Shown here piece by piece: positions 11,982 through 19,838 of a stretch of DNA of 25,486 nt; the stretch's first letter is position 1; each line of letters starts with the position of its first letter. Location: the NCBI GenBank assembly GCA_902461085.1, contig CABPWH010000026.1:1-25486 (forward strand), given 5' to 3'. The translations under genes and the position numbers were made by a program. The stretch is from an uncultured Collinsella sp. (GTDB lineage Bacteria > Actinomycetota > Coriobacteriia > Coriobacteriales > Coriobacteriaceae). The notes below the pieces were generated by a model that worked only from the letters and a program-made list of their open reading frames with translations, ran no database searches and had not been told where the DNA came from.

Positions 11982-14786
11982 GTGGCAAACGAGTACAAGC
12001 AGACGATGAATCTGCCCAAGACCGGTTTTCCCATGCGTGCCGGTCTTTCCAAGTCCGAGCCCAAGCGACTCAAGGACTGGCAGGACAACAAGGTCTACGA
12101 GCAGGTTCTGAAGAAGAACGAGGGTCACAAGAAGTTCGTGCTGCACGACGGCCCTCCGTACGCCAACGGCCCGATCCACATCGGCCACGCCATGAACAAG
12201 ATCTCCAAGGACATGATCAACCGTTACTGGATGATGCAGGGCTGCGAAGTTCCCTATGTCCCCGGTTGGGACTGCCACGGTCAGCCGATTGAGCATAAGG
12301 TCGAGGAGAAGCTCGGCACCGAGAAGTTCAACCAGACTTCCACTGCCAAGATTCGCGAGCTTTGCAATAAGTTCGCTGTCGAGAACATCGAGCTGCAGAA
12401 GGCCGGCTTCCGTCGCCTGGGCGTGCTTGGCGACTGGGACAATCCCTACCTGACGCTCTATCACCAGCATGACGCTGCCGACATCGAGGTCTTCAAGGCC
12501 ATGTTCGATAAGGGTATGATCTATCGCGGTCACAAGCCCGTCCATTGGTGCAAGCACTGCCACACCGCACTCGCTGAGGCCGAGATTGAGTACTCCGACG
12601 AGACGAGCCCGTCCATCTTCGTGCGCTTTGAGATGACCTCCAAGCCCGCCGGCCTCGAGAACTTCGACGGCCCGGTTGACTTCATCATCTGGACGACCAC
12701 CCCGTGGACCATCCCCTCCGACCAGGCCGTTTCCCTCAAGCCCGGCGCCGCCTATGTCGCCGTTGAGCACGAAGGCCGTGCCGAGGTCATGCTCGAGGAC
12801 CTGGCTCCCAAGTGCTGTGAGGAGTTTGGCTGGGAGTACACCCCGGTCATGGTCGACGGCAAGCCCTACGTGGTTCCCGCCGAGACCTTCCATCATATCC
12901 ACTACAAGCAGCCGATCTTTGACGGTGTCGAGGGCGTGGCGCTGCTGGCCGATTACGTCGGTGTCGATGACGGTACCGGTATCGTCCACAACTCGCCCGG
13001 CCACGGCGTCGACGACTACTTTGCCTGCCTCAAGGAGGGCATCACCGACATCTGCATGCCGGTCGATGACGACGGCAAGTTCTATACCGGCGAGGAGTTC
13101 GGCACCGGTGGCCCCTTCAGCGGCATGGATACCGACGAGGCCAACCCGCACATCATCGAGTTCCTGCGCGAGCGCGGCACCCTCGTCCTCGAGAAGAAGA
13201 TCACGCACAGCTATCCGCACTGCTGGCGCTGCAAGCACCCGGTGCTCTTCCGTGCTACCGACCAGTGGTTTGTCTCGATGGACAAGACCGGTTTGCGCGA
13301 GCAGGCTGGCAAAGAGGTCCGCGAGAACGTCAAGTGGTATCCGGCCCACGCGGCAAACCGCATTGGCGCCATGGTCGAGCAGCGCCCCGACTGGTGCATC
13401 AGCCGTCAGCGCAACTGGGGCGTGCCCATCCCCAGCTACACCTGCGCCGACTGCGGCGAGAAGGTCATGAACGACGCCACGCTAGACGCCGTCATCAAGC
13501 TCTTCCACGAGAAGGGCTCCGACGCTTGGTTCACCGACGCTCCCGAGAGCTACCTGGGCGAGGCCTGTGTCTGCCCCAAGTGCGGCGGCCATCACCTCAA
13601 GGCCGATAAGGACATCCTCGACGTGTGGTGGGACTCCGGCGTGTCTTGGAAGGCCGTCTGCGAGTACCGTCCCGAGCTTGAGTACCCGGCGGATGTGTAC
13701 CTCGAGGGCTCCGACCAGCACCGCGGTTGGTTCCAGAGCTCGCTGCTCACCTCGGTGGGTGCCAACGGCCACGCTCCGTACAAGGCGGTCGTCTCGCAGG
13801 GCTTCACCCTCGACGGCCAGGGCCGCAAGATGTCCAAGTCGCTCGGCAACGTCATCGACCCCAACAAGGTCTGTGACGAAATGGGCGCCGACATCATCCG
13901 CCTGTGGGTTGCATCCGTCGATACCAGCTCCGACGTGTCCATCGACCACGAGATCCTTGCCCGTACGTCCGATGCCTATCGTCGTTTCCGCAACACGCTG
14001 CGCTTCCTGCTCTCCGAGCTCGAGGGCCAGTTTGAGCCCGAGACCGACGGCGTCGCCTTTGCCGACCTGCTGCCGCTCGACAAGCTCATGGTTGCCCGCC
14101 TGACCCAGGTCCAGGCCGAGGTTGACGATGCCTACGCCAGCTACGAGTTCCCGCGCGCCTACCGTGCGCTCTACGATTTCGTGGTTACCGAGCTCTCCAA
14201 CGTGTACCTCGACGCTCTGAAGGACCGTCTGTACTGCGACAAGCCCGGCTCGCTCGAGCGCCGCAGCGCCCAGACCGTGCTGGCCGAGCTCTTCTCGATG
14301 CTCATGCGCGACCTGCAGCCGATCCTGTCCTACACGGTCGACGAGGCCATGGCCTATGCGCCCGCCGGCTGCGTCGATCACCAGAAGTACGCCGCGCTGC
14401 TCGATTGGTACAAGTCGCCCATCACGGTCGACGAGGCCAATGAGTTTGAGGGCGTGCTCGAGGCTTCGCTCGAGCTCCGTAGCGCCGTGACCAAGGCCCT
14501 TGAGGATGCCCGCTCCGCTGGCACCTTCACTAAGAGCCAGCAGGTCCGCGTCAAGGCGGTCGTTCCCGCCGAGATGTATGCGCTGCTGACCGGCGACAAG
14601 GCCGTCGACCTGGCCGAGTTCTACATCGTCTCCGATGTTGAGCTGACCCAGGGCGAGGAGCTCTCCGTTGCCATCGAGGCTGCCGAGGGCGAGTGCTGCG
14701 ACCGTTGCTGGAACTACCGCACCACCGTCGGCGAGTACAATGGCCACGCTCACATCTGCAAGCGCTGCGCGGAGGCGCTGAACTAG
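11982..14786 (+). CDS. ileS: Isoleucyl-tRNA synthetase
   Basis: This class I synthetase charges tRNA-Ile and edits misactivated Val. It has 934 residues, a normal bacterial length. The HIGH motif (66-69) is in YANGPIHIGHAMNK. The CP1 editing domain shows WTTTPWTIPSDQAV and DDGTGIVHNSPGHGVDDY. KMSKS (616-620) lies in GRKMSKSLGNVIDP. The C-terminal zinc finger has two Cys pairs, CCDRCW and HICKRC. The start is GTG 11982 with AAAGGGG four bases upstream; an internal ATG nine codons in is less likely. Expression is controlled by the upstream T-box. The TAG stop lies inside the left CTAG of repeat copy B. Confidence 0.97.
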   Translation: MANEYKQTMNLPKTGFPMRAGLSKSEPKRLKDWQDNKVYEQVLKKNEGHKKFVLHDGPPYANGPIHIGHAMNKISKDMINRYWMMQGCEVPYVPGWDCHGQPIEHKVEEKLGTEKFNQTSTAKIRELCNKFAVENIELQKAGFRRLGVLGDWDNPYLTLYHQHDAADIEVFKAMFDKGMIYRGHKPVHWCKHCHTALAEAEIEYSDETSPSIFVRFEMTSKPAGLENFDGPVDFIIWTTTPWTIPSDQAVSLKPGAAYVAVEHEGRAEVMLEDLAPKCCEEFGWEYTPVMVDGKPYVVPAETFHHIHYKQPIFDGVEGVALLADYVGVDDGTGIVHNSPGHGVDDYFACLKEGITDICMPVDDDGKFYTGEEFGTGGPFSGMDTDEANPHIIEFLRERGTLVLEKKITHSYPHCWRCKHPVLFRATDQWFVSMDKTGLREQAGKEVRENVKWYPAHAANRIGAMVEQRPDWCISRQRNWGVPIPSYTCADCGEKVMNDATLDAVIKLFHEKGSDAWFTDAPESYLGEACVCPKCGGHHLKADKDILDVWWDSGVSWKAVCEYRPELEYPADVYLEGSDQHRGWFQSSLLTSVGANGHAPYKAVVSQGFTLDGQGRKMSKSLGNVIDPNKVCDEMGADIIRLWVASVDTSSDVSIDHEILARTSDAYRRFRNTLRFLLSELEGQFEPETDGVAFADLLPLDKLMVARLTQVQAEVDDAYASYEFPRAYRALYDFVVTELSNVYLDALKDRLYCDKPGSLERRSAQTVLAELFSMLMRDLQPILSYTVDEAMAYAPAGCVDHQKYAALLDWYKSPITVDEANEFEGVLEASLELRSAVTKALEDARSAGTFTKSQQVRVKAVVPAEMYALLTGDKAVDLAEFYIVSDVELTQGEELSVAIEAAEGECCDRCWNYRTTVGEYNGHAHICKRCAEALN

Positions 14787-14813
14787 TCGTTGGGGACGTT
14801 CTTAAATGACTAG
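14783..14813. repeat. 31-bp CTAG-bounded dispersed repeat, copy B
   Basis: The unit starts CTAGTCGTTGGGGACG, continues TTCTTAAATGA and ends CTAG. It matches copy A (reverse-complemented) at 28 of 31 positions. Its first CTAG contains the ileS stop codon. Confidence 0.8.
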
Positions 14814-14840
14814 TCAAACAAGAACGTCTCCATTGACTAC
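14810..14840. repeat. 31-bp repeat, diverged copy C, inverted next to B
   Basis: It shares the CTAG of copy B and runs in the opposite sense (AAGAACGTCTCCATTGACTA), ending CTAC instead of CTAG. Copies B and C together form a long imperfect hairpin spanning 14785-14839. Confidence 0.65.
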
Positions 14841-14853
14841 CTGTGTCACATTC

Positions 14854-14892
14854 AAGCGGCATTCTGTTTTTCGGAATGCCGCTTTCCTTTTT
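14854..14892 (+). terminator. Intrinsic terminator after ileS
   Basis: The perfect 11-bp stem AAGCGGCATTC / GAATGCCGCTT (14854-14864, 14874-14884) has a 9-base loop and is followed by TCCTTTTT. Confidence 0.85.
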
Positions 14893-15004
14893 AGCTGGTT
14901 ATTTCGCTAGCGTTGGTGAATATGCTGCGCGTTTGGCGTTTGTCACTATAAGATGATTACTTGCGTTAAACGGAATTCGATGTTCTTGAGGGTAGGGGAT
15001 TGAT

Positions 15005-15604
15005 TTGGGTCGTGCTGGGGATATGACGCCGCCTTTGCGTTGGCGGTTGGGTGTTGCTGGTGGGGTAGCGCTCGTTGTGCTGCTTGTTGACCAGCTGACC
15101 AAGCTTGCGGTTCGTGCCGTGGGCGAAGCTTTGCATGTGACTGTCATCCCCGGTGTCATCGACTTTATGTTTGTCCGCAATATCGGTGCTGCCTTTAGTA
15201 TGGGCGAGGGGCATGGCATCGCGTTTGCCGTGCTGGCGTTGGCGGTCATTATCGCTATTGCCGTGTACCTCGTTCGTGCACCCCAGCTCGCCCATCTTGA
15301 GGTTGTGGGCATGGCGATGGTTGCGGGCGGTGCTATCGGCAACGCTATCGATCGTTTGGCCTTTGGCTTCGTGACCGATTTTATTGCCACCACCTTCATT
15401 GACTTCCCCGTCTTCAACGTGGCCGATATCGGCATTACCTTGGGTGTCGTGCTCGCCCTCTTCGGCTACATGTTCTTGAGCCCCGCTGCCCGTGAGGTCG
15501 ATGCGACCGCCGAGCTTAACGCCCGTGACGAGGCCCGCGCTAAGCGCAAGGCCCAGCAACGCGGGGAGCGTGCCCGCAAAATTCGCGAAAGGAACGAGCG
15601 CTAA
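15005..15604 (+). CDS. lspA: Lipoprotein signal peptidase (signal peptidase II)
   Basis: This membrane aspartyl protease removes signal peptides from diacylglyceryl-modified prolipoproteins. Four hydrophobic segments are visible. Conserved boxes are VDQLTKLAV (~28-36), VRNIGAAFS (57-65), GGAIGNAIDRLAFG with catalytic Asp116, and FPVFNVADIGIT with Asp141. The protein is 199 residues, longer than the ~150-170 typical because of a ~38-residue highly charged Arg/Lys/Glu tail after the last membrane segment. The TTG start at 15005 is chosen because GAGGGTAGGGG ends about six bases before it; an ATG six codons downstream has its G-run too close. The TAA stop overlaps the ATG of the next gene by one base. 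Confidence 0.93.
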   Translation: MGRAGDMTPPLRWRLGVAGGVALVVLLVDQLTKLAVRAVGEALHVTVIPGVIDFMFVRNIGAAFSMGEGHGIAFAVLALAVIIAIAVYLVRAPQLAHLEVVGMAMVAGGAIGNAIDRLAFGFVTDFIATTFIDFPVFNVADIGITLGVVLALFGYMFLSPAAREVDATAELNARDEARAKRKAQQRGERARKIRERNER

Positions 15605-16617
15605 TGGCCGACATTCATATCCTTGTTGCCGACGATGCCGCTGGTCAGCGTCTTGACGCCTATCTGGGCGCCAATGACGGCTGTCCTACGCGTTCTGCCT
15701 GCGCGCATCTGATCGAGGGGGGCGCTGTTGCCGTCAATGGCGAGACCTGCCTGTCCAAAAAGTACGCCGTGCGAGCCGGCGACCGTATTTCGGTCGACCT
15801 GCCCGAGCCGCACGACCCGACCGACGTGATTCCCGAGGCCATTCCCCTCGATATCCGCTATGAGGACGACTATCTCATTGTGCTCTCCAAACAGCGCGGC
15901 CTGGTGTGCCATCCTGCGCATGGCCATGAGAGCGGTACGCTCGCGAATGCCCTGGTTTATCACTGCGGTATCGACCATCTGGGCACCGTGCAGGGCGAGG
16001 ACCGCCCCGGTATTGTGCATCGCCTGGATCGCGATACCTCGGGTCTCATGCTTGCGGCAAAGGACGACGACACCCAGCGCGCGCTCCAAAATCTCATCCG
16101 CACGCGTACGCTCGACCGTCGCTATATCACACTTGTTCACGGGCATATCGCCATGGACGAGGGCACCATCAACACCGGCATTGCCCGATCGACGCGTGAC
16201 CGTGTCAAGATGGCGGTTTCGGACGATCCTTTTGCGCGCCAGGCCATTACGACCTTTAAGGTCCTCGAGCGCTTCGATTCCACGCGATTTGACGACGGCT
16301 ATACGCTCGTCGAGTGCCACCTGTTTACGGGCCGCACGCATCAGATTCGTGTGCATATGCGCCATATCAACCACGCCTGCGTGGGCGATCCACTCTACGG
16401 CAAGTGCGATGCACGCGCCGATCAGGGTCTGACCAGGCAATTCCTTCATTCCTGGCGCGTCGCATTCGACCATCCCGTGACGGGCGAGCGCATCGAATGC
16501 CGCGACGAGCTGCCGTGGGATCTCGCTGCGGTTCTTGACGACCTGGCCCCGCGCTCGCTTGGCCGCACCGCCGCCGGCGACGACATCGTCCCGCAGCTTG
16601 GCCTTCTCGAAGCCTAG
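15604..16617 (+). CDS. rluD: RluD-type pseudouridine synthase
   Basis: This enzyme isomerises uridines in 23S rRNA or a related RNA. Its 337 residues comprise an N-terminal S4 RNA-binding domain (~15-65; RLDAYLGA, LIEGGAVAVNGETCLSKKY) and a RluA/RluD catalytic domain. The catalytic Asp142 is in GIVHRLDRDTSGLMLAAK; LFTGRTHQIRVHMRHINHACVGDPLYG is the second signature. The start ATG 15604 overlaps the lspA stop (TAATG), with AAAGGA about eight bases upstream inside lspA. The lspA-rluD order is common in many bacteria. Which uridines are modified cannot be told from sequence. Confidence 0.93.
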   Translation: MADIHILVADDAAGQRLDAYLGANDGCPTRSACAHLIEGGAVAVNGETCLSKKYAVRAGDRISVDLPEPHDPTDVIPEAIPLDIRYEDDYLIVLSKQRGLVCHPAHGHESGTLANALVYHCGIDHLGTVQGEDRPGIVHRLDRDTSGLMLAAKDDDTQRALQNLIRTRTLDRRYITLVHGHIAMDEGTINTGIARSTRDRVKMAVSDDPFARQAITTFKVLERFDSTRFDDGYTLVECHLFTGRTHQIRVHMRHINHACVGDPLYGKCDARADQGLTRQFLHSWRVAFDHPVTGERIECRDELPWDLAAVLDDLAPRSLGRTAAGDDIVPQLGLLEA

Positions 16618-16635
16618 CCGGTATTAGGTGGTTTC

Positions 16636-16665
16636 TTGAACTCGGTAAGCCTGCGGTAAGATATA
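16636..16665 (+). promoter_or_regulatory. Possible promoter of the glycosyltransferase gene
   Basis: TTGAAC at 16636-16641 is a good -35-like box, followed 15-18 bases later by the AT-rich TAAGATATA. The exact -10 hexamer is ambiguous. Confidence 0.35.
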
Positions 16666-16699
16666 CGATTGTTTACGTAACGCGTTCCTGGGAGCCTGC

Positions 16700-17995
16700 A
16701 TGCTCGCCTTTTTACAAACCAACACGCCCATCGTGATCTTCAACCAGATTGTCGTCACGCTGCTCACTGTCTGCTTTCTGTACCAGGTGGTCTTCTTTGT
16801 CATCGGCGCTCTTCGTGGCGAGGTCGCGCCTCCTAAGGCCAAAAAACTCCACCGCTATGCCTTCTTTATTGCGGCGCATAACGAGGAGGCCGTGATCGCC
16901 AACCTCGTTCGCTCCATCAAGGATCAGGACTATCCGTCCGAGCTCATTGAGGTCTTTGTCGTTGCCGACGCCTGCACCGACAATACCGCGCAGCTCGCGC
17001 GCGAGGCCGGTGCCATTGTTTACGAGCGCAATAACCTGGCCCGCAAGGGCAAGAGCTGGGTCATGGACTTTGGTTTCGATCGCATTCTCAACGAGTATCC
17101 CGATACGTTTGAGGGCTACTTTATCTTCGATGCCGACAACGTTATCTCCCGCGATTACGTCTCCAAGATGAATGATGCCTTTGACCAGGGCTTCCATGTG
17201 GTCACGAGCTATCGCAATTCCAAGAACTTCGGCAGCTCGTGGATTTCGTCTGCCAACGCCACCTGGTATCTGCGAGAGGCGCGCTTTCTCAACAACGCGC
17301 GCAACATCTGCAAGACGTCTTGCGCTGTCTCGGGTTCGGGCTACCTCATCTCCGCCAGCGTGATCGAGGGTATGCACGGCTGGCAGTTCCATACGCTGAC
17401 CGAGGACATTCAGTTCACCACGTTCTGCGCCATTCACGGCATTCGCATTGGCTATGCGCCGGCGGAGTTCTTTGACGAACAGCCCGTGACGTTTAAGGCG
17501 TCCTGGAAACAGCGCATGCGTTGGACCAAGGGCTTCTACCAGGTGTTCTTTACCTACGGTAAGCACCTGGTCAAGTCGACGTTCCGCTATCATCGCTTTG
17601 CTGCCTACGACATGTTTATGACGATCGCGCCGGGTATGCTGCTGTCCCTGATCTCCATGCTCGCCAACGCGACCTTCCTCATCGTGGGCGGGCTTTCGCA
17701 CGGCTTCTTGGCCACCGAGGTCGAGATGCAGGCTTGTGCCGCCTCGCTCATTATGACCTTCGTGATGATGTACCAGACCTTCTTTATCCTGGCGCTACTC
17801 ACGACCATCTTCGAGTACAAGCACATTCATTGCGCGCAAAAGTGGCGTTTGGTGACCAACCTGTTTACCTTCCCGATCTTTATGTTCAGCTATATCCCCA
17901 TCACGGTGGCTGCTCTGTTCTTAAAGGTCGACTGGGTCCCGACGCAGCACGCCGTCAACGTTACCCTCGACGAGGTCATGCAAGGCGCCAAATAA
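16700..17995 (+). CDS. Membrane GT2 family glycosyltransferase
   Basis: This 431-residue protein has an N-terminal membrane segment (~10-38), a cytosolic GT-A domain and three or four C-terminal membrane segments from ~288. The processive-type motifs are all present: AHNEEAVIANLV (59-70), Asp90 in VVADACTDNTA, the nucleotide-metal FDADN (143-147), TEDIQFT (234-240) and QRMRW (271-275). This layout is that of synthases that polymerise and extrude beta-linked polysaccharides (cellulose, chitin, hyaluronan or poly-GlcNAc type). The sugar cannot be told, and no partner export genes are adjacent. The start ATG 16700 has TGGGAG upstream. It ends eight bases before a 41-bp terminator repeat. Confidence 0.9.
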   Translation: MLAFLQTNTPIVIFNQIVVTLLTVCFLYQVVFFVIGALRGEVAPPKAKKLHRYAFFIAAHNEEAVIANLVRSIKDQDYPSELIEVFVVADACTDNTAQLAREAGAIVYERNNLARKGKSWVMDFGFDRILNEYPDTFEGYFIFDADNVISRDYVSKMNDAFDQGFHVVTSYRNSKNFGSSWISSANATWYLREARFLNNARNICKTSCAVSGSGYLISASVIEGMHGWQFHTLTEDIQFTTFCAIHGIRIGYAPAEFFDEQPVTFKASWKQRMRWTKGFYQVFFTYGKHLVKSTFRYHRFAAYDMFMTIAPGMLLSLISMLANATFLIVGGLSHGFLATEVEMQACAASLIMTFVMMYQTFFILALLTTIFEYKHIHCAQKWRLVTNLFTFPIFMFSYIPITVAALFLKVDWVPTQHAVNVTLDEVMQGAK

Positions 17996-18003
17996 CCACC
18001 ACT

Positions 18004-18044
18004 AAAACCACCACAAAGGGGACAGGCACCTTTGTGGTGGTTTT
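18004..18044 (+). terminator. 41-bp hairpin repeat, copy 2, terminator of the glycosyltransferase gene
   Basis: A perfect 16-bp stem AAAACCACCACAAAGG / CCTTTGTGGTGGTTTT surrounds the loop GGACAGGCA and is followed by T. It lies eight bases after the stop. Relative to its gene it has the same orientation as copy 1 at 10363-10403 and differs by one loop base. Confidence 0.85.
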
Positions 18045-18076
18045 TGCGTTTGAGCAGCTGACCATGGAGGTGCACA

Positions 18077-18499
18077 ATGTCCTACATCCCATTTTGGATT
18101 TGCATCTTTGCCGGTGCGGTGGTTGATGCCCGTGAGCGACGCTTTCCCAATGAGCTTGCCGGCGCGTGTGCCGTGGCGGCGTTAGCAGGCGTTTGGCTCG
18201 ACAAAGGTGTTAATACGGCGCTTGACCACGCCGGTCTTGCGGTCATCGTCTACCTTGCCCTTGTGCTTACTGAGTCGCTCTGGCGGCACCTCCGTCAAGC
18301 CCCCGGCATCGGCATGGGGGACGTCAAGGCGCTCTTCGCGCTTTGCACGCTCGACCCTCTGGGCGGCATCGTGGCATTTGCCGTCGCGCTCCTGGCCCTG
18401 GCCCTCTCCTGCCTTTTCACAAAATCTCGCTCCCTGCCATTGCTGCCATTTTTGGTGCCGATATTTGCCATAATCGAGGTCGTGGGCTGCACATTGTAA
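18077..18499 (+). CDS. A24 prepilin-peptidase-like membrane protein
   Basis: This 140-residue hydrophobic protein has about four membrane segments. It carries both aspartates of the A24 (type IV prepilin peptidase/FlaK) catalytic domain: Asp17 in VVDARERRFPNEL and Asp82 in the GxGD box GIGMGDVKALFAL. It lacks the N-terminal methyltransferase domain of full prepilin peptidases, like the short peptidases of Tad pilus systems (CpaA/TadV). No pilin or secretion genes are in the window, so its substrate is unknown. The start ATG 18077 has GGAGG at 18066-18070. Confidence 0.8.
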   Translation: MSYIPFWICIFAGAVVDARERRFPNELAGACAVAALAGVWLDKGVNTALDHAGLAVIVYLALVLTESLWRHLRQAPGIGMGDVKALFALCTLDPLGGIVAFAVALLALALSCLFTKSRSLPLLPFLVPIFAIIEVVGCTL

Positions 18500-18530
18500 C
18501 CGATTGCGCATCCTTCTTAAGGAGCATGCC

Positions 18531-19778
18531 ATGGCAACTAATCAAGAAACGGCCGTCATTAAGGCGCGCATGGACCGTATTCCCTCGGCGTTGTCTCCCG
18601 AGCTTGTCGAGCGCATTTCCGCCGATCGTGCTTCGGGCGCCGTCAGCCCGTATCGTTGCAACGACGACCAGGTCGTTCGTCGTATTGATCGCGCTGCCGA
18701 CAAAGGCACGCTTATGCGTCCGGCCTTTATGCGCGATACCGAAAAGATTCTTCATCTTCCGGCGTACACGCGTTATGCAGGCAAAACGCAGGTCTTTAGC
18801 TTCCGTAGCAATGATGATCTGTCGCGCCGCGGTTTGCACGTGCAGCTTGTCTCGCGCATTGCGCGCGATATCGGTCGCGCCCTGGGGCTCAACTGTGATC
18901 TGATCGAGGCGATTGGCTTAGGCCACGACTTGGGACACACGCCTTTCGGCCATGCCGGTGAGCGCTTTCTCAACGATATCTATCACGAGCACACCGGGCG
19001 CTTCTTTTTCCATAACGTGCAGTCTGTCCGCGTGCTCGATGCGCTGTATGGCCGCAACGTGTCGCTCCAGACGCTCGACGGCGTGCTGTGCCATAACGGC
19101 GAGTACGAGCAACGCGTGTTTGAGCTCTCGGACATGGGTTCCTTTGACCAGTTCGATCAGACGGTTGAGGACTGTATTGCCAAGGGCTATAGCGCAATTG
19201 GGCATCTGCGTCCCATGACGCTCGAGGGCTGCGTCGTTCGCATCTCGGATATTCTTGCCTACGTCGGTCGTGACCGTCAGGATGCGATCGCGGCGGGCCT
19301 GCTTTCGCCAGACGCTTTTGATGATGGCCGGGGCGGTGCCTACAACAGTTGGATCCTCACGCATGCCTCCATCGATATCGTTGAGCACAGCTATGGTAAG
19401 CCGCGTATCGAGATGAGCGAGTACCTGTTTGAGGAAATCCGCCGAGCCAAGCGCGAGAACTACGAGAAGATCTATAGCAAGGGCGGTATCGAAGGCGATT
19501 CCGAGGTGGAGCTGCGCGAGGCGTTCGTAAAGCTCTACGACCGTTGCCTGCGGGATCTAAACAGTGGTGACGAGTTCTCTTACATCTTTAAGCATCACAT
19601 TTCGCGCATTGAGCAGCAACTTTCCTACTACGATCGCACCTATGCCTGGCAGGACGACAAGGATCAAGCCGTGGTGGATTATATCGCGAGCATGACGGAC
19701 GGCTATTTCTGCGAACTGACGAGCAAGCTGTTCCCTGGTCTGGAGTTTCCGAGCCGTACCTATATTAACGAACGGTAG
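18531..19778 (+). CDS. dgt: dGTPase-like HD-domain phosphohydrolase
   Basis: This 415-residue protein resembles deoxyguanosine triphosphate triphosphohydrolases, which split dNTPs into nucleoside and triphosphate. PAFMRDTEKILHLPAYTRYAGKTQVF (65-89) is the family opening. The HD metal site uses His103 (RRGLHVQLVSRIA), His132-Asp133 (GLGHDLGHTPFGHAGE) and a later Asp in CVVRISDILAYVGRD. The start ATG 18531 is set by AAGGAG at 18519-18524; an upstream TTG in frame is unlikely. The usual RTRLTH segment is changed to SRRGLH here, so nucleotide preference may differ from the E. coli enzyme. Confidence 0.85.
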   Translation: MATNQETAVIKARMDRIPSALSPELVERISADRASGAVSPYRCNDDQVVRRIDRAADKGTLMRPAFMRDTEKILHLPAYTRYAGKTQVFSFRSNDDLSRRGLHVQLVSRIARDIGRALGLNCDLIEAIGLGHDLGHTPFGHAGERFLNDIYHEHTGRFFFHNVQSVRVLDALYGRNVSLQTLDGVLCHNGEYEQRVFELSDMGSFDQFDQTVEDCIAKGYSAIGHLRPMTLEGCVVRISDILAYVGRDRQDAIAAGLLSPDAFDDGRGGAYNSWILTHASIDIVEHSYGKPRIEMSEYLFEEIRRAKRENYEKIYSKGGIEGDSEVELREAFVKLYDRCLRDLNSGDEFSYIFKHHISRIEQQLSYYDRTYAWQDDKDQAVVDYIASMTDGYFCELTSKLFPGLEFPSRTYINER

Positions 19779-19793
19779 TTCGTATTAATTCGG

Positions 19794-19799
19794 TATACT
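19794..19799 (+). promoter_or_regulatory. Possible -10 element for rarA
   Basis: TATACT stands 16 bases after the dGTPase-like stop and about 40 bases before the rarA start. No clear -35 box accompanies it. Confidence 0.35.
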
Positions 19800-19838
19800 G
19801 TTCGTGGGAAACGTTTTTGATTGATACACGGGATGGCT

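Noticed and set aside
11862..13349. A ~495-codon minus-strand open frame opposite ileS
   Set aside because: It is antisense to a fully conserved synthetase and its T-box leader; composition artefact.
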